A stretch of DNA of 64,000 nt from Bog-257 sp963805985 (GTDB taxonomy: Bacteria > Acidobacteriota > Terriglobia > Terriglobales > Acidobacteriaceae), in NCBI GenBank assembly GCA_963805985.1, contig CAWDWG010000008.1, positions 310,001 through 374,000 of the forward strand, written 5' to 3'. The translations under genes were made by a program, and so were the position numbers. The notes under the pieces are model-generated. The model was given only the letters and a program-made list of their open reading frames with translations. It was not told where the DNA came from and did no database searches. This document shows positions 8,748 through 15,976 of the stretch, in pieces (the stretch's first letter is position 1; each line of letters begins with the position of its first letter).

Positions 8748-9087
8748 AATTCCTCCAAGAAGTAACCTTCCAAGATAACGAAATTCCCAGCAAAAAGTGA
8801 ACTGCCGGCTGCACAGGCCATTGTGACGTGCGCCCGCCCGCTCGACAAGTCGCAACCGGGCCGATTTGAGGCGTCGGACTCATCGGCGCAGGGGTTAGGT
8901 CGGAGCCTCAGTCGATCGTCGAAATTAGACCCTGTGCTCAAGGCGCACAACCCGCTCTATTGAGCCTGGTCGGTCGATTTTCCCCATCCGCTCGTCTTTC
9001 GAAGAAAATCCGGCTAAATCACAGCCATCACCGCAGGGTCCGGCGATAATTTATACTGCCTGCACCACACCCTGGGAGAACCGCAAG
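8748..9087. other. Intergenic region between divergent genes, no gene seen
   Basis: The 340 bp separate the minus-strand ABM-like gene from the plus-strand SET gene. A TATACT hexamer at 9052-9057, 30 bp before the TTG start of the SET gene, is a possible -10 element, but no matching -35 is evident. Short frames here have no recognisable features. Confidence 0.35.
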
Positions 9088-9591
9088 TTGCCTCGTCTCG
9101 TTATTCGCTCCTCTGACATTCATGCCGCCGGTTGTTTCACCCTGGACGGCATCTCCAAAGGCTCGCGCATTCTGGAATACACCGGAGAGCGCATTACCAA
9201 GGCCCAGGGCGACGTCCGCTACGAGGGTCGCGAGTTTACCTATCTCTTCGGAGTCGGCGACGGCGCGGTGGTGATCGATGGACATGGCATGGCCATGTTC
9301 GTGAACCACTCCTGCGACCCCAATTGCGAAACCGACGACGCGGGCGGCCGCGTTTACATCTCCGCCATTCGCGACATTGCCGCCGGGGAAGAGCTCACCT
9401 ACGACTACTGCCTGTACGACGGCGACGACGCCGCTCCTTGCTACTGCGGCAGCAAGACCTGCCGTGGGAGCATGTACACCGTGGAGGAGCTGAGAAGACA
9501 AAAGCGTGCCGAAGCGCGCAAGAAAAAGCGGGCCGAGCTGGCGGCCAAGAAGAATGGCGCCACTAGAAACCGGGCCGGCAAGAAGCGCTGA
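9088..9591 (+). CDS. SET-domain protein lysine methyltransferase-like, with basic C-terminal tail
   Basis: A 167-residue protein from a TTG start behind GGGAGA. It is almost entirely a compact SET domain: the opening strand VIRSSDIHAAGCFTLDGISKGSRILEY contains the G-[x]-F/L turn, NHSCDPNC (73-80) is the pseudoknot motif that binds S-adenosylmethionine, and ELTYDY (102-107) holds the catalytic Tyr. A post-SET zinc cluster follows: Cys108 and CYCGSKTCRG (Cys118, 120, 125). The last ~35 residues are a Lys/Arg/Ala tail (KRAEARKKKRAELAAKK). The family methylates lysines, mainly in eukaryotic chromatin; bacterial copies exist and their targets are mostly unknown. It stands 75 bp before dnaX. Confidence 0.88.
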   Translation: MPRLVIRSSDIHAAGCFTLDGISKGSRILEYTGERITKAQGDVRYEGREFTYLFGVGDGAVVIDGHGMAMFVNHSCDPNCETDDAGGRVYISAIRDIAAGEELTYDYCLYDGDDAAPCYCGSKTCRGSMYTVEELRRQKRAEARKKKRAELAAKKNGATRNRAGKKR

Positions 9592-9666
9592 CTCGGCTCG
9601 GTCCGATCCCGATTCTCCCTGCCTCCCGTTCCACCGCCGCGCACCGTATAATCGAAACTTCTCTCC

Positions 9667-11541
9667 ATGAGTTACCAGGTTCTCGCGCGTAAATACCGGC
9701 CGCAAAAATTCTCTGACGTCATCGGGCAGGACCACGTGACCCGCACCCTGCAAAACGCCATTGAGCAGGGCCGGATCGCGCACGGCTACATCTTCAGCGG
9801 ACACCGCGGCATCGGCAAGACCACCATCGCTCGCATCCTGGCGATGGCGCTCAATTGTCAGTCGAAGGATCGTCCCGTGCCCGAGCCGTGCGGCGTCTGC
9901 GACTCCTGCCGCGAGATTCGCGCCGGAAACTCCGTCGACGTGATCGAAATCGATGCCGCGACGAATCGTGGCATCGACGAAATCCGCGAACTGCGCGAGG
10001 CGGCACGCTATCGTCCGGCGCGCGATCGCTTCAAGATCTACATCCTCGACGAGGCTCACCAGATCACGGACGCGGCCTTCAACGCTTTGCTCAAGACGCT
10101 GGAAGAGCCGCCCAGTCACATCGTCTTCATGATGGCAACCACGCAGCCGGAAGATATCCCGCAGACCATCCGCTCGCGCTGCCAGCATTTCAGCTTTCAC
10201 GCCGTACGCTTCGACGACATCGTCGGCCAGCTGCGCGACATCGCCAAACAGGAAAAGATCAAGGCCGATGACGAGGCGCTGGCGATGCTCGCCGAGGTGG
10301 GCGACGGTTCCATGCGCGACGCGCTCAGCATCATGGATCAGGCGATTGCCTGCTGCGGTACCACGCTCGGTGCCGATGTCGTCCGCGGACTGGTTGGCAC
10401 CGTCTCTTCGCACGTGCTGGAAGACATAATGGACGCGGTTACGCGCAACTCCAGCGAAGATGTCTTGCGCACCATCGACCGCCTGCTGGTGGAGGGACAA
10501 AGCCCGCAACATTTCGCGCGCCAGATGCTCCGGTTCCTGCGCAATGCGCTGGTGGCCAAAGTTGCGGGAAGCGACTCGCAGGTTTTGCAGATCTCTGCTG
10601 ACGAGCGCGCGCGCGTGGCGCGGGTTGCCGAACGCTTCAGCGAAGAAGATCTCTCGCGCTTCATGCAAATCATGCTGCGCACGCACAGCGACCTTGGATA
10701 CAAACAGGAGCAGCGCTTTCATCTGGAGTTAGGGCTATTGAAGCTCGTTCACGCGCAACGACTGCTCCCACTGGAAGAATTGCTCAGCGGCGAGGCGGCA
10801 CAACCGAGAGCAACCAGCGGAGGATCATCCGCCCGTTCCGTAGCGCCGGCAGTACAGGCAGGGCGGGGAAGTGTGGCGTCTCGACCGGCCGCGTCGGAGC
10901 TGCCGTCTTCACGAACTCCGGCCGCATCGCCGTTCGCGCGTCAATCGCCATCGCCGTTCGAGGCCGATCGCGCTCGCAAAGGCGAGCCGAAAGCTGAGGC
11001 ATCCGACCGTTCCGCTCCGTTGTCTCCTGTCACTGACGCATCACCGGCTCAAGCCGACTCATCCATGAACAGTATGGAGGCCGCGAGCAGCGTTGCAACC
11101 GCCATCGCTGTCGAGCCGGAGCCCGTCGTGGAACCGGCGAATGACGAGATTTCACTCGACACTCTCCGCAACGCGGTACTGACGGCGTTGGAAGAGGCCG
11201 GGCAGCACGTGCTGGCGCACAACCTGGAAGAAGGCGAGTGGCTGGCGCGTGGCGGGGAAGTCACGGTGAAGGTTGGCATGTCGCAGGTGCTGATCGATGT
11301 CGCGCTGGGGGCAGAACCGAAGCGGATCATTCAGGCGTCGCTGAGCCAGGCCGCACAGCGGCCGCTGAAGTTCAAGATGATCAGTGGAACGCCGGCGGTG
11401 AATAAGACCGAAGCAGCGCCGCGTCCGACGAATGGCGTTGGCGCCCGCGGCCGCGCTATGGATGATCCGATTGTGAAGCGCATGCAGGAGAAATTCGGAG
11501 CCGAGATTCGTACGGTGATCGATCAGAAGGATCGAAGATAA
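9667..11541 (+). CDS. dnaX: DNA polymerase III gamma/tau subunit
   Basis: The clamp-loader ATPase of the replisome. Residues 1-370 are the conserved gamma part: Walker A GHRGIGKTT (45-53), the zinc-binding cysteines 64, 75, 78 and 81, the Walker B/DEAH at 128-131, LEEPPSH and the SRCQHFSFH arginine-finger region. From ~375 to 500 there is a Ser/Pro/Ala-rich linker typical of tau, then a short C-terminal domain (residues 500-615). The 624-residue length is normal. ybaB and recR follow in the order found in very many bacteria. A TATAAT lies 15 bp upstream of the ATG (9647-9652), so the leader may be very short. Confidence 0.96.
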   Translation: MSYQVLARKYRPQKFSDVIGQDHVTRTLQNAIEQGRIAHGYIFSGHRGIGKTTIARILAMALNCQSKDRPVPEPCGVCDSCREIRAGNSVDVIEIDAATNRGIDEIRELREAARYRPARDRFKIYILDEAHQITDAAFNALLKTLEEPPSHIVFMMATTQPEDIPQTIRSRCQHFSFHAVRFDDIVGQLRDIAKQEKIKADDEALAMLAEVGDGSMRDALSIMDQAIACCGTTLGADVVRGLVGTVSSHVLEDIMDAVTRNSSEDVLRTIDRLLVEGQSPQHFARQMLRFLRNALVAKVAGSDSQVLQISADERARVARVAERFSEEDLSRFMQIMLRTHSDLGYKQEQRFHLELGLLKLVHAQRLLPLEELLSGEAAQPRATSGGSSARSVAPAVQAGRGSVASRPAASELPSSRTPAASPFARQSPSPFEADRARKGEPKAEASDRSAPLSPVTDASPAQADSSMNSMEAASSVATAIAVEPEPVVEPANDEISLDTLRNAVLTALEEAGQHVLAHNLEEGEWLARGGEVTVKVGMSQVLIDVALGAEPKRIIQASLSQAAQRPLKFKMISGTPAVNKTEAAPRPTNGVGARGRAMDDPIVKRMQEKFGAEIRTVIDQKDRR

Positions 11542-11549
11542 AGAACAGG

Positions 11550-11696
11550 TTCACCACGGAAGCATGGAACACACGGAATCGAATTGAAAGGCAAGGATTG
11601 TCGCGTTTGCTGAAGTATTCTTCAATCCGGGGCTGATTCGAGGCACCGTAGATAATTGCTTTAAGAATTCGGTGCTTTCCGTGCTTCCGTGGTGAA
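11550..11696. repeat. Inverted repeat between dnaX and ybaB
   Basis: TTCACCACGGAAGCA (11550-11564) is repeated exactly as its reverse complement at 11682-11696, with ~117 bp between. It fills the gap between dnaX and ybaB. The wording (CACCACGGA...TCCGTGGTG) is shared with the larger hairpin downstream of ybaB, so both belong to one repeat family. Confidence 0.8.
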
Positions 11697-11720
11697 AACG
11701 TCGCTTACTTTTGAGGCCAT

Positions 11721-12026
11721 ATGGACGGATTTAATTTGCAGGAAATGCTGTCGCAGGCGCGGCAGCAAGCTGAAAAGCTGCAGGAGAAGATGCAGCAGAT
11801 CACCGTCGAAGCCTCGTCGGGCGGCGGTAGCGTGACCGTCCGCATGAGCGGCCAGAAGCAGCTGCAGAGCATTACCATCGAGCCCGAGGTCGTGAAGTCG
11901 GGGGACATCGAGATGCTCCAGGACCTGGTGGTCGCGGCGGTGAACGAAGCCGCGCGCAAAGTGGATGAGGCGCTGAAGTCCAGCCTGGGCGGCATGCTCG
12001 GCGGCATGGGCTTGCCGGGGATGTAG
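11721..12026 (+). CDS. ybaB: YbaB/EbfC-family nucleoid-associated protein
   Basis: A 101-residue small DNA-binding protein, usually dimeric with a tweezers shape. The sequence has the N-terminal helix LQEMLSQARQQAEKLQEKMQQI, the sheet SVTVRMSGQKQLQSITIEPEVV, and the C-terminal helix LQDLVVAAVNEAARKVDEAL, ending in a glycine/methionine-rich tail GGMLGGMGLPGM, all typical of the family. Position between dnaX and recR is the usual one. The flanking hairpin repeats separate it from both partners by 180-240 bp, more than in compact operons. Confidence 0.94.
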   Translation: MDGFNLQEMLSQARQQAEKLQEKMQQITVEASSGGGSVTVRMSGQKQLQSITIEPEVVKSGDIEMLQDLVVAAVNEAARKVDEALKSSLGGMLGGMGLPGM

Positions 12027-12065
12027 AACTTTTTCACCACCGAGACACAGAGAAGAACCATTTCA

Positions 12066-12211
12066 TTCACCATTGAGAACACGGAGAGCACTGAGAAAAA
12101 CAAAATAAGGAAGAAAAGCAAGACCGAACTGACGGAAGAGAGTCGTGAAATGAAATCAATCCATCTCTTTTTCTCCGTTTCCTCAGTGCTCTCCGTGTTC
12201 TCAGTGGTGAA
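12066..12211. repeat. Long inverted repeat between ybaB and recR
   Basis: Arms of 30 bp (12066-12095 and 12182-12211) are reverse complements with one mismatch; the key wording is GAGAACACGGAGAGCACTGAG. Outside them lie further CACAGAG / CTCTGTG words, so the full structure could form a very long hairpin. It is non-coding and sits where the intergenic part of the dnaX-ybaB-recR cluster would be transcribed. Confidence 0.85.
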
Positions 12212-12266
12212 AGAAGTCTTCTCTGTGCCTCTGTGCCACTGTGGCTAATTAGCTCTTGAGGGAATC

Positions 12267-12866
12267 GTGTCCAGATTTGCCGAGCCGATGGCTCGACTCA
12301 TAGAAGAACTGAAGAAGCTGCCCGGCGTGGGCAGCAAGACGGCGCAGCGCTTTGCCTTTTACATCCTGCGTGCCAGTGATAGTGATGCGGAGCTGCTGTC
12401 CGGCGCCATCCGCGAGGTGAAGGCCAGCCTTCGCCTGTGCTCCGTCTGCAACAACATCACCGACGTTGATCCCTGTGTCTACTGCACGAGCGCTACCCGT
12501 AATCAGCGACTGGTGTGCGTGGTGGAAGAGCCGACGAACATCGCCGCGGTCGAGAAGACGCGTCATTACAACGGCGTGTATCACGTGCTGCATGGCGCGT
12601 TGTCGCCGCTGCATGGGGTTGGGCCGGAGCAGCTGCGCATCGCCAATCTTGCAAAGCGAGTCGAGTCGTCGAGCATCGACGAGCTCATTCTGGCCACGAA
12701 TCCCACCATTGAAGGCGAAGCCACGGCGACGTATCTGTCGCAGTTGTTTCGGCCGTCGGGCGTGAAGGTGACCCGGATCGCAACCGGAGTTCCTGTCGGC
12801 AGCGACATCGAATATGCCGACGAAGTCACGATGCAGAAAGCCATGGAAGGGCGGCGGGAGCTGTAG
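12267..12866 (+). CDS. recR: Recombination protein RecR
   Basis: RecR acts with RecO and RecF to load RecA on gapped DNA. The 199-residue product has a helix-hairpin-helix KKLPGVGSKTAQRFAFYIL (about 14-32), a four-cysteine zinc finger LCSVCNN...PCVYC, and a Toprim domain starting LVCVVEEPTNIAAVEKT. The ending (SDIEYADEVTMQKAMEGRREL) is the usual RecR C-terminus. A GTG at 12267, preceded by GAGGGA, is the start. It closes the dnaX-ybaB-recR cluster. Confidence 0.96.
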   Translation: MSRFAEPMARLIEELKKLPGVGSKTAQRFAFYILRASDSDAELLSGAIREVKASLRLCSVCNNITDVDPCVYCTSATRNQRLVCVVEEPTNIAAVEKTRHYNGVYHVLHGALSPLHGVGPEQLRIANLAKRVESSSIDELILATNPTIEGEATATYLSQLFRPSGVKVTRIATGVPVGSDIEYADEVTMQKAMEGRREL

Positions 12867-12962
12867 GCAAGCCGCTCGTAGATGATCGCTTTTCGCCCTT
12901 CCGCCGTCGGCTTTTCGCCGTTCTGCTTTTCGCCTACGCAAGGAGCTTGCCAGGGCCGTGAG

Positions 12963-13356
12963 GGTGGAGCACTGCTTCAGTAGTGCATTGATAGACTCAG
13001 CAAAGCAATCGGCTTCAGCCGCTGAGGTAAGTCTCTAGCTTCACCTCAGCGGCTAAACAGAGCGCTGAAAAAGTCGTTCCACGACCGGTTCGTAACAGGG
13101 CACGACTTCAGTCGTGCCGACAAGCGGCTTATTTACCTCATCCCGAGCGGGCTTCAGCCCGCGAGGGACCTGACCTTGCGGGTGTATGCACGCCTGAACG
13201 GGCTGCGGAAAAACTCTCTGCGCCGGTTTTCTGTTGTCGGCTGAAGCCGACTCAGGAAATAAAATAAACGGCTTATAGACACGACTGAAGTCGTGCCCTG
13301 TTACGAACCGGTCGCGGGACGACTTTTGCCGCAGCCTGTGAAGGCGTGCTCCGCCC
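12963..13356. repeat. Nested repeat: family B element inserted in a family A element
   Basis: The outer boundaries (GGTGGAGCACTGCTTCAG at 12963 and AAGGCGTGCTCCGCC near 13340-13356) match the ends of family A, including the internal CGGCTTCAGCCGCTGAGGTAAG. Inside, from about 13062 to 13335, lies a family B element with GCTGAAAAAGTCG and CGACTTTTGCCGCAGC as ends and a perfect 35-bp inverted repeat (13082-13116 against 13280-13314). A further palindrome GCGGGCTTCAGCCCGC lies between. The region fills the gap between recR and the SRPBCC-like gene and has no coding content. Confidence 0.75.
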
Positions 13357-13426
13357 ATATGCGATCCGAATCTCTTACCTGCCGCACGCTCGGCTATTGC
13401 GGCCTTATGTAGTATCAGCGTCCCGC

Positions 13427-13987
13427 CTACTTCGTAGCTGCCGATGCCCGTACCTTCGCCAAATATCCGTTGATCGAATCCTCCCACTCCTTCTGTGCTT
13501 TCCCATCCCCTTTGGCGAAGTGCTGTACGTGCTCGTTGGCTTCAGGTATTAGCGCGGTACGTTCATAGACAACGGTCACGCCGGTCTTCTGCGCGGAATC
13601 TCGCGTGACATGAATGTCAATGAGCGTCGCCATCGCGTCATTGAGCACATACGAATACTGAATATGCCCGCCCGTCAGATCCAATGCTGTGTTGACCCAG
13701 ATACTGGAGTGGTCGCCGTGCGCGACACGAAAAACCATGCCCGGCACGTCACGCGCAGGCGTCGGATAGATGAATTGCGGGTTCCAGTCCGCTGCCCACT
13801 TGCGTTCTTCGTTTGCGCCGAAGAGCGGAGCCACCTGGCCAAACGGACCGTCGGCGACGAAATGGAATTCCACTCGCGTATGGGCGAGTTCCGGCGCGGA
13901 CGGCGCGGCTGGCTGACTTTGCGCCGCGCACGCGGTAGCCATGCCAAGCACGAGTGGGACGGCGAGCAGAAAAAGTTCAATCTTCAT
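13427..13987 (-). CDS. Secreted SRPBCC-like (START-fold) protein
   Basis: A 186-residue protein with a signal peptide (MKIELFLLAVPLVLGMATACAAQ, cleavage near residue 22). The mature part has the layout of SRPBCC/polyketide-cyclase-like domains: VEFHFVADGPFGQVAPLFGANEERKWAADWNPQFIYP, a middle strand WVNTALD, and the last strand and long helix VTVVYERTALI...EWEDSINGYLAKV. These domains bind hydrophobic ligands; the ligand is unknown. AAGGAG lies 8 nt before the ATG. The start overlaps the stop of the upstream regulator by 4 bp (ATGA), so the two are translationally coupled. Confidence 0.7.
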   Translation of the reverse strand: MKIELFLLAVPLVLGMATACAAQSQPAAPSAPELAHTRVEFHFVADGPFGQVAPLFGANEERKWAADWNPQFIYPTPARDVPGMVFRVAHGDHSSIWVNTALDLTGGHIQYSYVLNDAMATLIDIHVTRDSAQKTGVTVVYERTALIPEANEHVQHFAKGDGKAQKEWEDSINGYLAKVRASAATK

Positions 13988-14253
13988 CGGCGATGCTCCT
14001 TGAGTTGATGGCTGTCCGCGGCTCTCAGCGTGAGGCCATAGATGCCGCGCAGCTGTTCGATTTCTTTCAGCGTCTGGGCGGAGAATGGCGCCTTGCCTTC
14101 GAAGGCGTGCAGAACGATTCCTTCCAGCAGATCGCCCAGGGACAGATCCTTTAGTTCCGCCAGCGCCTTCAGGACCTTCAGCAACCGCTTCTCGATGCGC
14201 ACGCCGGTCTGGACGCGCTCGACGACGATGGGATGTGCTGCCTTGTCAACCAT
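13984..14253 (-). CDS. Small ribbon-helix-helix-like regulator, 89 aa
   Basis: The segment VERVQTGVRIEKRLLKVLKALAELKDLSLGDLLEGIVLHAF (about 11-51) reads like a basic strand followed by two helices, as in ribbon-helix-helix repressors. The C-terminal half (FSAQTLKEIEQLRGIYGLTL) is helical. It is the first gene of a two-gene unit with the SRPBCC-like protein (4-bp overlap). Its ATG lies inside a perfect 24-bp palindrome and there is no Shine-Dalgarno sequence, suggesting autoregulation and perhaps a leaderless transcript. The family call is from helix pattern only; an unrelated small DNA-binding fold is possible. Confidence 0.65.
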   Translation of the reverse strand: MVDKAAHPIVVERVQTGVRIEKRLLKVLKALAELKDLSLGDLLEGIVLHAFEGKAPFSAQTLKEIEQLRGIYGLTLRAADSHQLKEHRR

Positions 14254-14272
14254 GGTACAAACGTACCATGGT
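14249..14272. promoter_or_regulatory. Palindromic operator over a start codon
   Basis: ACCATGGTAC-AAAC-GTACCATGGT is a perfect 10-bp inverted repeat with a 4-bp spacer. The start codon of the ribbon-helix-helix-like gene (14251-14253) lies in its left arm, so a protein bound here would block transcription or initiation of that gene. Confidence 0.6.
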
Positions 14273-14438
14273 AATAGATCGGATGCAAGGAAAGCGATCG
14301 AGGCGGAGTTGCCGAACGACCGTTACGAGGAAGCATCGGGCGAACGCTGCCGAGTCAGATCGGAGCAGCCCATTTCGAGACGGCAGGGCAGGCAGTCAGC
14401 GGCCGGCTGCCCTGCGAGTCGACGATCTTAGTCTTCAA

Positions 14439-14807
14439 CTAGCTCTTTAACTTTGCCAGTAAGTCTGATGGATGAACCGGCTTTGCCAGGATCTCAAATT
14501 CGTGGCCTTGGGCTCGGGCGTTCTCCAGGAGATCGGCGGTTGCCGCCTGCCCGGAGAAGAGCAGGATCTTGCAACTGGGCAAGAAGCCGCGAATGCTGAT
14601 GGCGGCCTCGATGCCGTTCATGTCGGGCATGATGACATCGCTGATCACCAGGTCGGGCTGCAGCGCGCGAGCGCTCTCCACCGCCGCTGTTCCCGTGTAA
14701 ACCGCTGAAGCGTCGTAGCCATTCAAATCGAGGATCTTGGCCAGCGTATCCGCGATGACCTGTTCATCGTCCACTACTAAGACTCTGGGTTTCTTACCCG
14801 CGTGCAT
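14439..14807 (-). CDS. Single-domain response regulator (CheY-like receiver)
   Basis: The 122 residues form one receiver domain and nothing else: acidic pair Asp13/Asp14 in VLVVDDE, phospho-acceptor Asp57 in LVISDVIMPDMNG, Ser85 in ILLFSG and Lys109 in ILAKPV. AAGGAG precedes the ATG. With no output domain it must act by binding a partner or passing phosphate on. No kinase gene is adjacent; the nearest is the PAS kinase at 20.6 kb on the other strand. The family call is secure, the pathway unknown. Confidence 0.93.
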   Translation of the reverse strand: MHAGKKPRVLVVDDEQVIADTLAKILDLNGYDASAVYTGTAAVESARALQPDLVISDVIMPDMNGIEAAISIRGFLPSCKILLFSGQAATADLLENARAQGHEFEILAKPVHPSDLLAKLKS

Positions 14808-15063
14808 TCACTCTCCTTCGATGTCGCCGAAGCCGAACTGCCGATTATAGCGGAGGACGTGCCGGAGAAAACTGCCGGGGGACAACACCTGTGAGATGCA
14901 GAAATTACCCGATGCGTCGCACAACTGGCGTCGAATCTCCACGATTTAGCTGGCTAGGTTGGCTGTTAATGATGAGCTATTAACGAGTATAGCAATTAAA
15001 GTGTCACGCGGGACGGCCCGCGTCCGGCGTCAAATCCTGGCAAATTGCAGGCCAAAATGCTTT

Positions 15064-15100
15064 GTGCGGCTGCTCACAACAGGGCAGTGATCCATATCAC
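15064..15100. promoter_or_regulatory. Crp/Fnr-type site pair upstream of the ferredoxin gene
   Basis: A perfect GTGA-TCCATA-TCAC lies at 15087-15100 and a one-mismatch copy, GTGC-GGCTGC-TCAC, at 15064-15077; their centres are 23 bp apart. The intact site ends 104 bp before the ferredoxin ATG. The same half-site words and spacing occur at 47.8, 52.3 and 54.0 kb. The rest of the 397-bp region from 14808 to 15204 shows no gene; a GC hairpin CGCGGG-ACGG-CCCGCG occurs near 15008-15022. Confidence 0.6.
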
Positions 15101-15204
15101 CGCCTCCATGGTCATGGAATTTGTACATTGGGGATGACTAAAGGGACCAGCCGCCCGGGTCCTGAATGTGGGGCGGTGCAAAACAATAACGGGAGAGCGC
15201 AATC

Positions 15205-15456
15205 ATGGCATACGTCATTACTGATACCTGCACGAAAGACGAACTCTGCGTCGAAGCCTGTCCGACCGACTGCATTCACCCCAAGAAAGACGAAGACGGT
15301 TTTGAAGCCGCGACCCAGTTGTATGTCGATCCCGACGGCTGTATCGACTGTGGCGCCTGCGTTCCGGTTTGCCCGACGAATTCGGTTTTTGTCGCCGAAG
15401 AAGTTCCGGCCGACAAGCAGGAATTCATCGCCAAGAACGCCGAGCACTACGCGTAA
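15205..15456 (+). CDS. 7Fe-type ferredoxin ([3Fe-4S][4Fe-4S])
   Basis: An 83-residue low-potential electron carrier. Cysteines are at 9, 15, 19 and 23, then 46, 49, 52 and 56 in CIDCGACVPVCP. Compared with Azotobacter ferredoxin I, the second cysteine of the first CxxC is missing (TCTKDELCVEACP), as expected where one cluster is [3Fe-4S] (Cys9, 15, 56) and the other [4Fe-4S] (Cys19, 46, 49, 52). The charged insert KKDEDGFEAATQLYVDP between the halves is typical of FdxA-like proteins. GGGAGAG precedes the ATG. A Crp/Fnr-type site pair lies upstream and a hairpin terminator ~150 bp downstream, so it is likely monocistronic and redox-regulated. Confidence 0.92.
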   Translation: MAYVITDTCTKDELCVEACPTDCIHPKKDEDGFEAATQLYVDPDGCIDCGACVPVCPTNSVFVAEEVPADKQEFIAKNAEHYA

Positions 15457-15606
15457 GTTGAACTGATGGAGTTGGCACGATGACCAGGCCAGATGGCTTG
15501 GTTACAGTGCTCACGGAGGCTGCCGCCGCGACGACGGATCACGCTGGCCGGCCATGATGCGCCCTTCGCGGGCCGCGTCGCGGCACGCATTTTGCACCGC
15601 ACACAG

Positions 15607-15630
15607 GGCACAGCACTCGCTGTGCCTTTT
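15607..15630 (+). terminator. Rho-independent terminator after the ferredoxin gene
   Basis: Stem GGCACAGC / GCTGTGCC with loop ACTC is followed by TTTTCTT. It lies ~150 bp beyond the ferredoxin stop and abuts the left end of the MITE at 15637. Confidence 0.75.
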
Positions 15631-15636
15631 CTTGTG

Positions 15637-15856
15637 GTGTCTCAGTTTGAAATTCACTCGCATAACGCATGCCGGCTGGAGCACGTCTTCAGGCGTGCAT
15701 ATTTCGGCCCCAATTAGACACGCGCTTCAGCGCCTGAGGTAAATCGACATCTCACCTCAGTGGCTGAAGCCGAGACATTGGGCGGACCTCTCAACTGCAC
15801 GCCTTGAAGGCGTGCTCCACCCACGGTCGCTTGGGCGCAACTTCAAACTGAGACAC
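15637..15856. mobile_element. MITE-like element, family A, complete copy (220 bp)
   Basis: The ends are an 18-bp terminal inverted repeat, GTGTCTCAGTTTGAAATT at the left and the reverse complement GTGTCTCAGTTTGAAGTT at the right (17 of 18 match). Inside are the nested palindromes GGAGCACGTCTTCAGGCGTGC, GCGCTTCAGCGC, CCTGAGGT/ACCTCAG and GCACGCCTTGAAGGCGTGC. No open frame is present. Copy 1 lies at 1441-1622 and remnants at 12.96-13.36 kb. I see no clear target-site duplication. With no transposase it would be moved only in trans. Confidence 0.75.
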
Positions 15857-15976
15857 TACCTTTTGTTGTCCACATTGACAACGTGATCGGCTCGCGGAAC
15901 AATAGTTGCGCTGCGTAGGGCGCACCGGTCTAGGCCGAAAAGGGCAACGCCCGCCTACACACTTCATTTCGCGCCT

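Noticed and set aside
9028..10722. A 564-codon minus-strand frame
   Set aside because: It lies opposite the SET and dnaX genes, whose motifs are complete, and shows no family features.
12963..13356. A CRISPR array
   Set aside because: The repeats are palindromic and nested, not evenly spaced direct repeats with unique spacers, and no cas gene is in the window.
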